A stretch of 64,000 bases of DNA from Streptomyces indicus (GTDB lineage: Bacteria; Actinomycetota; Actinomycetes; Streptomycetales; Streptomycetaceae), in the NCBI RefSeq assembly GCF_900100315.1, contig NZ_FNFF01000006.1, positions 186,001 to 250,000 of the forward strand, read 5' to 3'. Positions 40,058 through 47,792 of this stretch are shown piece by piece. Positions within the stretch are counted from its first letter, which is position 1; each line of letters starts with the position of its first letter. The position numbers and the translations under genes are program-made. The notes beneath the pieces were generated by a model. The model had not been told where the DNA came from. It did no database searches and worked only from the letters and a program-made list of their open reading frames with translations.

Positions 40058-42379
40058 GTGTCGTATCGCCGGGACGGGTTCAGGACGGCTGTGCGCCAGC
40101 GGACCGCGGGAAGCGGAGCCCTGGTGGGGCGTCAGGAGGAGGATGCCGCGCTCGACGCCCTGCTGCGTGCACACCGGCTGATCACCGTGACGGGCCCGGC
40201 CGGGGTCGGCAAGAGCGTGCTCGCCGAACGGGTGCTGGCCCGGCAGGAGGCGCGGATCACTGTCAGGGTGCGCTGGCCCCAGGGCGGTCAGGGCTCCTTC
40301 CAGGGCCCCGCCTCCGCCGCGGTGGCGGCCGCGATCAGCCAGGACCGCCCGGAGCGTGCCGTGGCCGCGCTGACCCCGCTGGTGGGGGACGGAGGCGGTG
40401 CGGGCGAACCGGTCCTGGTGCTGCTCGACGACATCGACCCGCTGCTCGCACGCTGCCGGCGCACCGTCTCCGTGCTCCTGCGGGCCTTCCCCACCCTCAA
40501 GCTCCTGGTCACCGCCCGCCGGCCGCTCGGCGGGGGCGACGAGCACGCCCTGCGGCTGCGGCCGCTCAGCACCCGCTCCCGCGACGGCCGACTGCCGCCC
40601 GCCACACGGCTGTTCGTCGAGCGGGCCCGCGCCGTGCGGCCCGGTCTCGTCGTGGGCCCGGCGGCGCTGCGGGAGGCGACCGCGGTCTGCGAGATGCTCG
40701 ACGGGCTGCCGCTCGCCATCGAACAGGCCGCACAGCAGCTGCGGACGCTGGACCTGGGCGAACTGCTGCCCCGGCTCCGGCAGAGCCAGTGCTGGCTGAC
40801 GCACCCGGGTGCGGCACTGGCCCGGCACCGCTCGCTGCGCCGCACCATCGGCACGGTGTTCTCGCTGTGCGAGCGGCGGGACAAGGCGGTGTGGGCGCGG
40901 GCGAGCGTGCTGGAGGGCACGTTCAGCGAGTCGGCGGCGGCGTTCCTGTGCTCGGGCGGCCAGGTCCCGGCCGATGCGGTACCGGGGTGCCTGGACCGGC
41001 TGGTCGCGGTGGGCGTCCTGGAGCGGCTCGACGACCACGGGGGCAGGGACGGCGCCCGGGTGGTGCGGGGTGCTGCGGCGGGCGGCGCCCGGATGGTGGT
41101 GGGGGGTTCGGGGATTGGTTCCGCGGCGAGCGATTCCGGGACGGGGGATTCCACCCCGGGCGATTCCATGCCGGGCGATTCCATGACCGTCCATACGCTG
41201 CGAGCCGGACCGGTGCCGGGACGCGAGCGGCGGGCGGGCGCGGCGGTGCCAGGTACGGTGCCGGGGCGCGAGGCGTCATCGCGCACCGGCCTGGCGGATA
41301 CGGAGCCGGAGCGCGAGCCGCGGACGATCGTGGACCCGCCTGGCGCGGTGCCCGGCGGGCCGCGCCACCCTGGCACCGCGCCACGCAGCCACCCGACGTG
41401 CACCGTGCCGGGCGGCCCCCGCTACCTGATGACCCGCGCCGCACGGGACTTCGGGCGGGAGATGCTGGCCTGCGCCGGCGAGTCCGAAGCCGCGCTGGAA
41501 CGATCCTTCATCCACGGCCGCCACGTCGCGACCGCGGCCTCGCAGCTCTGGGACATGGGCAGCCCGCAGGAGGCCCGCGCACTCGTCGGGGCCGAACTGG
41601 ACAACATCTGGGCGCTGTTGGAGCAGGCGCCCGCCCTGCCCCCGCACGCCGACACGCTCGCCGGCATCGTGGCGAGCCTGTGGTTCTGGTGGCCCGCCCA
41701 GGACGCTCCTGGTCCCGGCCGCCGCCACCTGCTGCTGCGCGCCCTGTGCCCGCCGTACGCGCCGGACTCCTGGCGCGCGCCGTGGCTCGCGGGCTGGCTC
41801 ACGGCCGTGCACTCGCCCAAGATGGCCGGCCGGCTGCTTGCCCAGGCCTGGGGCCGTACGGTGCTCGACGCGCACTGCGCCGACGCCGGCCGGATCGCCC
41901 TCGTGCAAGGCCTCATCGCCTGGCGCGAAGGCGATCTCACCGGCGCCGACCGCCACTTGGCAGACGCCGCCCGCATCATCCCGGCCCACGCCACCGACGG
42001 GCCCACCCCCGCACTCGCCCTCGCGTTCCTCGCCCTGGCCCACGCACCGACGACGCCAGGCCACGCCCGTACCCTGGCCCGTCGCTCCCTCGCCCAGCCC
42101 GGCATCCTCTGCGACCCCACGGCCGGCTTCCACGCCCGGCTCGCGCTGGCCCTCGCCGACCACCATGCGGGCCGCACCGGCCGGGCCTGGCGACGTGCCC
42201 GGCGGCTGCGCGACGCGCTTCCCGCCCACCTGACCGGATCCGACGCCGCGGCCCTCCTCGACGCGCTGCTCGCCGCGCTCGGCACCGGCGCACCCGTACC
42301 CGCACGGCCAGGACCGTGCCTGCTGCCGGCCCCGGCGGCCCCCGGTCAGGACGCGCCGACGGGTCCTGCCGCCGCCTGA
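40058..42379 (+). CDS. NB-ARC/TPR ATPase without recognisable DNA-binding domain
   Basis: 773 residues from GTG 40058 with GGAACGGAAGG upstream. Walker A is GPAGVGKS (46-53), Walker B VLVLLDDID, and DGLPLAIEQAAQQLR marks the ARC region. Residues about 330-460 are low-complexity (Gly/Asp/Ser then Pro/Arg), inserted where related regulators read straight from the winged-helix region into TPRs; the C-terminal 300 residues are helical repeats. It looks like a LuxR-type NB-ARC regulator that lacks the C-terminal HTH, so it may act through a partner, possibly the similar next gene. Confidence 0.78.
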   Translation: MSYRRDGFRTAVRQRTAGSGALVGRQEEDAALDALLRAHRLITVTGPAGVGKSVLAERVLARQEARITVRVRWPQGGQGSFQGPASAAVAAAISQDRPERAVAALTPLVGDGGGAGEPVLVLLDDIDPLLARCRRTVSVLLRAFPTLKLLVTARRPLGGGDEHALRLRPLSTRSRDGRLPPATRLFVERARAVRPGLVVGPAALREATAVCEMLDGLPLAIEQAAQQLRTLDLGELLPRLRQSQCWLTHPGAALARHRSLRRTIGTVFSLCERRDKAVWARASVLEGTFSESAAAFLCSGGQVPADAVPGCLDRLVAVGVLERLDDHGGRDGARVVRGAAAGGARMVVGGSGIGSAASDSGTGDSTPGDSMPGDSMTVHTLRAGPVPGRERRAGAAVPGTVPGREASSRTGLADTEPEREPRTIVDPPGAVPGGPRHPGTAPRSHPTCTVPGGPRYLMTRAARDFGREMLACAGESEAALERSFIHGRHVATAASQLWDMGSPQEARALVGAELDNIWALLEQAPALPPHADTLAGIVASLWFWWPAQDAPGPGRRHLLLRALCPPYAPDSWRAPWLAGWLTAVHSPKMAGRLLAQAWGRTVLDAHCADAGRIALVQGLIAWREGDLTGADRHLADAARIIPAHATDGPTPALALAFLALAHAPTTPGHARTLARRSLAQPGILCDPTAGFHARLALALADHHAGRTGRAWRRARRLRDALPAHLTGSDAAALLDALLAALGTGAPVPARPGPCLLPAPAAPGQDAPTGPAAA
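41128..41187. repeat. Four imperfect 15-bp in-frame repeats
   Basis: Units of the type GGGCGATTCCATGCC end at 41157, 41172 and 41187, with a degenerate first copy from 41128. They encode Gly-Asp-Ser repeats in the low-complexity insert of the NB-ARC protein. Confidence 0.75.
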
Positions 42380-42490
42380 TGAGCCCGCCGACCGCGTCCG
42401 ACAACAGCCGAAATGTTTTGATTCATAACCCTGCCGACCAGTATGAAAGCGATACTTCCGCGCCAGGTCGGCCGAATGGAGAATCCGAGC

Positions 42491-45400
42491 GTGCTGGACG
42501 AGACCTCCGGGATCCCGGGGGAACTGCCGTGGCAACTCACCGAGTTCATCGGCCGGTCGGGCGAACTCGACGCCCTCGCGGGCGCCCTGTCCCGCACCCG
42601 TCTGGTCACGGTCTGCGGCCCGGCGGGCGTGGGCAAGAGCAGGGTCGCCACCCGCCTGGCCGCACAGGTGGCGGACCGCTTCACACACGGCGTCCGGTAC
42701 GTGCAGCTCGCGGGCCTGCGCTCCCCCGGCCTGGTGGCGCACGCGGTGGCCACCGCGCTCGGCCTCCCCGCGAGCACCCGCGGCCCGGCCACGGCAGCCG
42801 TCCTCGACCACCTCAAGGACCGCCGCACACTCCTCCTGCTCGACACCTGCGAGCACGTGCTCGACGGAGCGGCCGGCCTTGCCGAAACGTTGCTTCACAC
42901 GGCTCCCGACGTCCGTGTGCTCGCCACCAGTCGGCAGGCGCTCGGGGTGCCGGGGGAACGCCCGTTCACGCTCGGCCCGTTGCCGCTGGGCGAAGGGGAC
43001 GGGGGCGGTGACGCGGTCGAGTTGTTCCTGCGGCGGGTGGCCGGCGTGCTGCCCGGGTTCGCTCCCGGCGAGGAGCGGCGTACGGAGTTCGCCGAGGTGT
43101 GCCGCCGCCTCGACGGCCTGCCGCTCGCCCTCGAACTGGCCGCCGAACGCCTGCGCACCGTCCCGCTGCACCGGCTGCGCCGCCAGGTGGCCGCACACGC
43201 GACGCTGCTCGACGTGGGTGTGCGGCGCGGCAACGTCCCACGGCATCGGACGCTGCGTACCGCCCTGGCCTGGAGCGACGGTCTGTGCACGGCGGACGAA
43301 CGGCACTTATGGGCCCGGCTCTCCGTGTTCGCGGGCCCCTTCGACCTCGACGCCGTTGAAGCCGTGTGCGCCGCCGGCCCGTTGTCAGGCCCACGGCTCC
43401 ACGAGGCGTTCATCGGCCTCGTCGACAAGTCGGTGGTCTCCCGCGAGGACCTGCACGCCCCGTATTACCGACTGCTCGCGCCCTTTCGTGCGTACGGGGC
43501 GGAGATGCTCGCGGGTGAGGGGGGTGGAGCGGTGATGGCGACGGCGACGATGCCGACGGCTGCGACGGCGAGGGGTGACCGGGCCCGGGAGGGCGAGGGG
43601 GTGCGGTGGGGCGGGCTGGGTGAGCGGGTGCTGCGGGATGGCCAGGGTGAGCGGGCGCCGTGGGCCGGGCAGGATGGGTCGGCGCAACGGGCCAGGGGGA
43701 TCGCGCAGGGTGTGCGAACGCGACGGGGCGGGCCGGGCGAGCAAGAGGAGCCGACGCAACCGGGCGAGGCGGTCACGGCAGTTGAGGCGGTCGAGACAGG
43801 CGGCCGGGCCGGGGCGGTCGAGACAGGCGGCCGGGCCGAGGCACCCGCTACAGGCGAGGGGGCAGCGCGGGCCCGGGCGGTCGAAGCGGTCGGCCGGGCC
43901 GCGGGGACGGCGGGGGCGGGTGGCGTGGCGACGGGGCCGGCCCAAGTAGGCCTGACGGCACGGCATTTCGCGTACTACGCGGAACTGGCCGCCGCGTTCG
44001 ACCGCGGTCTCGGCGAGCCCGGGCACACCGCCCGCTACCGGGCCCTGCGCCACCAGCATGCCGAACTGCGCCTGGCACTCGACGCGGCGCTGCGGGCAGG
44101 CCGCCCGGACGACGCGGCCCGGCTCGTCGCGCACTTGTGGCTCTACTGGCACCTCGCCGGTCTGCACGCGGAGGGGCGCGCCTGGTGCGCCCGCATCCTG
44201 GGCGACACCGGCGCCGATACCGACGCCGCCCCCGCCCCCACTCTCAGTTCCGACGCCGGCCCCGACTCGAGTTCCGTCCCCAGCTCCGACTCCGGCTCCG
44301 ACTCCGGCTCCAGCTCCGGCTCCGGCTCCGACTCCGGCTCCGACTCCGACTCCGACTCCGACTCCAGCTCCGACTCCGACTCCAGCTCCGACTCCGACTC
44401 CGACTCCGGCTCCAGCTCCGGCTCCGACTCCGGCTCCAGCTCCGGCTCCGGCTCCGGCTCCGGCTCCGAAAGCGACCATGGCCGCGTCCGCGACAGCGAC
44501 CACGAGCACGACCGCAGGGGCGACATCGACCGCGCCCGAGACGCCCTCATTGACCGCAGCAGCGACATCGCCTGCACCCGTGACCGCGACCGTGACCACG
44601 CCAACGACCTCGACATCGACCGCGGCAGCGGCAGTGCCTGCGACTACGGACACGCCCGCCGCGGCCACCGCAACAGCGACGGCCACCGCGCCCACGGCCA
44701 CAGCACCCCCTCCCCCACAGCCCGCGCCTGGGCTCTCGGGCTGGGCGGCTACCTGGGTGCCCTCCAGGCCGACCCCGCCGGCCTCGGCCTGATCCGCCGA
44801 GGGCTCGACCTGGCGGACGGCAGCGGGGACAGGCAGGCGGCCGGACGGATCCGTGGCTGGCTGCAGTTCGCCGCCGCGGCCGCGGGCTCCGCCGACGAGG
44901 CGCAGAAGGCGGGCGCCGAGGCGGAGCCCTTGCTCCGTGAGGTGCGCGACCGCGCCGGCCTGTCCGTCCTGCGGGTGCAGAGCGCGTACGCTCACCTCCT
45001 CGGTGACCGGCCGGAAGAAGCCCGCCGGGTCGCCCTGCACGGACGGTCCACCCTCGGCGCTGGCCGCGAACAGGGCTGGCTGCACGCCGCGTTCGACCAC
45101 GTCCTGGCCTTGGCGCAGTTCCAGGCGCAGGAGTTCACCGCGGCTGCGGAGCACGTCTCGCGGGCCCTGCGCGTCACCCGCGAGCTCGGCGATGTGCCGG
45201 GCGCCGCCCACCAGTTGGAACTCCTTGCGTGGTGCGCCGCCCGCACCCGGCGCCCGGCGGACGCGGCCTGGCTGCTCGGCGCCGCGCACACCCGGTGGCG
45301 GCGGATGGGGGCACGGCTCCTGGGCAGCCCCGTGTTCGATGCGGTCCACCAGGACGTGGAACGGCAGGTGCGCGAGGTCATGGGCCAGGAGCGCTTCACC

Positions 45401-45751
45401 GCCCTGCACGCCAAGGGCGGAGCCCTGTCCCTGGACGACGCCGTGGACGCCGCGCTCTCCCACGGCCCGGGGCAGGGCGGGCCCTCGCCGGTGCGCCCGC
45501 TGACCTCGCGGGAACGCGAAGTCGCCCAACTCGCCGCGAAGGGCCTGTCCAACCGGGAGATCGCAGAGCACCTGGTCCTGTCGAAGCGCACGGTCGACGT
45601 CCACATGGAGCGCATCCTGGCCAAGCTGGCCATCCCCTCCCGCCGCCGCCTCGGCGACGTCCTCGGCCAAGCGCAGCAGGCCGTACGGGACGATCCGGAT
45701 CCGGTGGTACGGGACGATCCCGATCCGGCCGTACGGGACGCGGCGCCCTGA
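42491..45751 (+). CDS. LuxR-type NB-ARC regulator with Ser-Asp repeat insert and TTA codon
   Basis: 1086 residues from GTG 42491 (GGAG nine bases upstream; ATG 42476 and 42443 are alternatives). The NB-ARC ATPase (P-loop GPAGVGKS at 43-50, LLLLDTCEHVLDG, GLPLALELAAERLR) and winged helix end at PYYRLLAPFRAYG. Next comes a low-complexity stretch of about 150 residues. After a short folded piece lies a Ser-Asp/Ser-Gly repeat (about 584-660) and a His/Asp/Arg-rich run. TPR-like helices follow, then a LuxR HTH (PLTSREREVAQLAAKGLSNREIAEHLVLSKRTVDVHMERILAKL). Typical relatives are 750-950 residues; the excess is the inserts. Codon 273 is TTA, so translation should need bldA tRNA. Confidence 0.85.
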   Translation: MLDETSGIPGELPWQLTEFIGRSGELDALAGALSRTRLVTVCGPAGVGKSRVATRLAAQVADRFTHGVRYVQLAGLRSPGLVAHAVATALGLPASTRGPATAAVLDHLKDRRTLLLLDTCEHVLDGAAGLAETLLHTAPDVRVLATSRQALGVPGERPFTLGPLPLGEGDGGGDAVELFLRRVAGVLPGFAPGEERRTEFAEVCRRLDGLPLALELAAERLRTVPLHRLRRQVAAHATLLDVGVRRGNVPRHRTLRTALAWSDGLCTADERHLWARLSVFAGPFDLDAVEAVCAAGPLSGPRLHEAFIGLVDKSVVSREDLHAPYYRLLAPFRAYGAEMLAGEGGGAVMATATMPTAATARGDRAREGEGVRWGGLGERVLRDGQGERAPWAGQDGSAQRARGIAQGVRTRRGGPGEQEEPTQPGEAVTAVEAVETGGRAGAVETGGRAEAPATGEGAARARAVEAVGRAAGTAGAGGVATGPAQVGLTARHFAYYAELAAAFDRGLGEPGHTARYRALRHQHAELRLALDAALRAGRPDDAARLVAHLWLYWHLAGLHAEGRAWCARILGDTGADTDAAPAPTLSSDAGPDSSSVPSSDSGSDSGSSSGSGSDSGSDSDSDSDSSSDSDSSSDSDSDSGSSSGSDSGSSSGSGSGSGSESDHGRVRDSDHEHDRRGDIDRARDALIDRSSDIACTRDRDRDHANDLDIDRGSGSACDYGHARRGHRNSDGHRAHGHSTPSPTARAWALGLGGYLGALQADPAGLGLIRRGLDLADGSGDRQAAGRIRGWLQFAAAAAGSADEAQKAGAEAEPLLREVRDRAGLSVLRVQSAYAHLLGDRPEEARRVALHGRSTLGAGREQGWLHAAFDHVLALAQFQAQEFTAAAEHVSRALRVTRELGDVPGAAHQLELLAWCAARTRRPADAAWLLGAAHTRWRRMGARLLGSPVFDAVHQDVERQVREVMGQERFTALHAKGGALSLDDAVDAALSHGPGQGGPSPVRPLTSREREVAQLAAKGLSNREIAEHLVLSKRTVDVHMERILAKLAIPSRRRLGDVLGQAQQAVRDDPDPVVRDDPDPAVRDAAP
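43307..43309 (+). promoter_or_regulatory. Rare TTA leucine codon (bldA control point)
   Basis: CAC TTA TGG encodes the H-L-W of RHLWARLSVF in the frame that continues to the LuxR HTH, so the TTA is in a folded, conserved region and is not a start-site artefact. Confidence 0.9.
44243..44470. repeat. 6-bp microsatellite encoding Ser-Asp/Ser-Gly/Ser-Ser repeats
   Basis: Hexamers TCCGAC, TCCGGC and TCCAGC alternate with hardly any interruption for about 190 bases (44281-44468) after a looser start. The reading frame is kept throughout. The tract lies inside the LuxR-type regulator gene. Confidence 0.92.
45683..45740. repeat. 24-bp in-frame repeat at the end of the LuxR-type gene
   Basis: Units starting GTACGGGACGATCC at 45683 and 45707 plus a partial copy at 45731 encode VRDDPDPV-type octapeptides just after the HTH domain. 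Confidence 0.85.
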
Positions 45752-45787
45752 TCCGCCACCTCGGGCGGCGGCCGAAGGGCCTGCCTC

Positions 45788-47491
45788 CTACTGCCGTGCC
45801 CTGCGCAGCAGTTCGGCAGCGCCCGCATGAGCCCCGTACGGCCGCAGCAGCGCGGTCATCACCCCGCTCTGGCGGCGCACCCGCCCCGACTGGAGATGCT
45901 GCGCGAGGTCGAGGAACTGCCCCCAGTGGGACAGCGACCGCTCCAGGTGCCCGTCCCTCAGCAGGGTCTCCGCGATCCGGGCGCAGGTCAGGGCGCGGGC
46001 GAGCAGTTCGTCGGGGCCGCGCATGCGCAGCGCGGCGGAGAAGGCGGCCGTGGCCTGGGCCGTCTCCTTCAAGGCGGCGAAGGTCTGGCCGCGTTGGTAC
46101 TGGAAGGAGGCCGCGGCGTAGCTGCCGAAGGGACCGTCCCCGTCGGGGGCGCCGTCGAGGTGCCGCTCGCCCGCGCTCAGCGCACGCCGGGCCGCACGCG
46201 GGTCGTGGCCGGCCTCGACGACGGCGACCAGCGCGAGCGTGTAGCAGCGGGCCGCCGCCGGCGCGTGCTGTGCGGCGAGGTCGGCGGCGTGCCGGGCCAG
46301 GGCGCGGACGGCCGGGGTGCGGTGCCCCAACTCGTGTGCCTGGGCGGCCAGGGTGCGCAGCCCGATGGCGAGGGTCGCACCGTCCTGCGCCTCGCGCGCC
46401 ATCCCGGCCGCGGTGAGGTAGTAGTGCTGTGCCAGGGCGTCGGCTCCGTCGTCGGCGCACATCATGCCGAGCAGCAGGGTCAGTTGGGCCGTTCCGGACA
46501 GGAGCGCGCGGTGGGCCGAGGGCGGCTGGGGCGCCTTGAGCCAGCCGAGGACGGGACGGGCGACATACGCGGCCAGGACGGCCCGCGCGGCCGACCCGCC
46601 GTGGTGGCGCACCAGGTCGTCGCAGAGCCGGATCATGGCCTGCACATCGCCGAGCCGTACGGACGCGGCGGGTGCGGCACGCGGTGACGGCAGGCGCGCG
46701 GCGGCGGGCGCGGCGGAGGTCCGGGCCGGAGCGCAACTTCCCGTCCCGACGCCGGGATCCGGCTCGGGCCCGTACGCAGGACGCGACTCCGGAACGTACG
46801 TACGGTGGGTGCTGGCGCCATACGCATGACAGGGCTCCGTTCCATACGCACGACAGGGCTCCGTACCGTACGCACGGCAGGACTCCGCCCCGTACGCCCG
46901 ACAGGACTCCGCCCCGTACACACGACCGCACACCGACCCGCGCCGGCCCGAACGCGCGCTTCCCAGCAGTGCAGTTGGGCCGGAAGAAGCTGCCGGACAG
47001 GGTCCGGCCGTCCCCGCGGACGCGCGTACGGAACAAGGATCGGGCCTCACCGCGGGGCCGAGACCTGCGCCTGGACCGGGGCCGGGGCAGGACGCGGGCG
47101 TCGGCAGCGCGCCGAGGCTGAACGGGGCAGCGGCCAGACGGCGCCGTGCACCGGGGTCGTGTTCGGCGGCGACGAGACGTTCGAGCCGGGCGAGAGGGGC
47201 GGTGGCGTCGGTGGCGTGCGGCACCGCGCTGTGCGCCGGCGCGGCGGTGAGCCCGGCCTGCTGCGCTCCGACCGTACGGCCGAGCGCACGCGAGAGCGCC
47301 TCGACGATCAGTGCGGGAGCCGGCGGCCTGGGGCGGGTGCCCGCCAGCCAGCGCACGGCGGTGGTCCGCGCACAGGTCAGCCGGATGCCCTGCTCGGACG
47401 CGAGGGCGCGGACGGCCCGTGCGAGCTGGGCGGGGGTCCAGCCCGCCTCGTCGAGCAGGGCCTGTAAGCGGTGGTTGGGGGTGCGGGACAT
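45788..47491 (-). CDS. HTH + TPR transcriptional regulator, paralogue 2, with repeat insert and TTA codon
   Basis: 567 residues from ATG 47491 with GAAGGG upstream. The N-terminal HTH (HRLQALLDEAGWTPAQLARAVRALASEQG, TTAVRWLAGTRPRPPAPALIVEALSRALGRTV) matches paralogues 1 and 3 in layout. The linker is expanded to about 170 residues and contains four to five Cys-bearing octapeptides (AESCRAYG, TEPCRAYG). The C-terminal TPR-like region (about 270-560) matches its paralogues. Codon 9 is TTA, an early bldA-dependent stop point. It diverges from paralogue 3 across 301 bases. Confidence 0.87.
   Translation of the reverse strand: MSRTPNHRLQALLDEAGWTPAQLARAVRALASEQGIRLTCARTTAVRWLAGTRPRPPAPALIVEALSRALGRTVGAQQAGLTAAPAHSAVPHATDATAPLARLERLVAAEHDPGARRRLAAAPFSLGALPTPASCPGPGPGAGLGPAVRPDPCSVRASAGTAGPCPAASSGPTALLGSARSGRRGSVCGRVYGAESCRAYGAESCRAYGTEPCRAYGTEPCHAYGASTHRTYVPESRPAYGPEPDPGVGTGSCAPARTSAAPAAARLPSPRAAPAASVRLGDVQAMIRLCDDLVRHHGGSAARAVLAAYVARPVLGWLKAPQPPSAHRALLSGTAQLTLLLGMMCADDGADALAQHYYLTAAGMAREAQDGATLAIGLRTLAAQAHELGHRTPAVRALARHAADLAAQHAPAAARCYTLALVAVVEAGHDPRAARRALSAGERHLDGAPDGDGPFGSYAAASFQYQRGQTFAALKETAQATAAFSAALRMRGPDELLARALTCARIAETLLRDGHLERSLSHWGQFLDLAQHLQSGRVRRQSGVMTALLRPYGAHAGAAELLRRARQ
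46818..46913. repeat. Four 24-bp in-frame tandem repeats
   Basis: Units start at 46818, 46842, 46866 and 46890 and share C(A/G)TACGCACGACAGGGCTCC with few changes; a fifth, partial copy follows. They encode the Cys-Arg-Ala-Tyr-Gly octapeptides of paralogue 2. Confidence 0.88.
47465..47467 (-). promoter_or_regulatory. Rare TTA leucine codon at codon 9 (bldA control point)
   Basis: The start reads ATG TCC CGC ACC CCC, then AAC CAC CGC TTA on the minus strand, encoding MSRTPNHRL. TTA near the start would stall ribosomes early when the bldA tRNA is scarce. Confidence 0.88.
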
Positions 47492-47792
47492 CGGGGCGCC
47501 CTTCGGCAGTTCCGCCTGCGGCAGTGCAAGGCACTGCATTATTGCCCCGGTTCGTGCCGGGTATGAGCGCTATGCCCAGGCACCCGTCCGCCCAAGGGAC
47601 GATCTTCGGCCAGTCCCGGACCACGTCCGTCCGCACCCGCCGGAGAACCGGACCGCCGAACCGTCGGCACGCACAAGGGCACAAACTCGCGCCCTGTGCC
47701 CGCCCTTCCGTGCGCGCACCGATGGCCCGCGCGGGCCCCGGCGCGATGCACTGGGAGCGACAGCCCTGAGCCTGGATCCCTGCGGGAGGGGA
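47492..47792. other. Divergent promoter region of HTH/TPR paralogues 2 and 3
   Basis: These 301 bases hold no gene. They must contain both promoters. A dyad at 47521-47537 is the only symmetrical element seen; the TTCAAC element is absent here. Confidence 0.65.
47521..47537. promoter_or_regulatory. Dyad GCAGTG-N5-CACTGC, candidate operator
   Basis: Perfect 6-bp half-sites around CAAGG, 30-46 bases upstream of the paralogue 2 start, where it could overlap the promoter or leader. It may be the site of self-control by one of the two divergent regulators (inference). Confidence 0.4.

Noticed and set aside
43466..43471. Further TTA trinucleotide in the LuxR-type gene
   Set aside because: It is out of frame (TAT TAC, two tyrosines). 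Likewise TTA strings near 3529, 38644, 48769 and 52477 are out of frame.
44243..44470. Ser-Asp tract read as part of a surface adhesin
   Set aside because: The same frame continues into a LuxR HTH and begins with an NB-ARC ATPase; there is no signal peptide or sorting signal.
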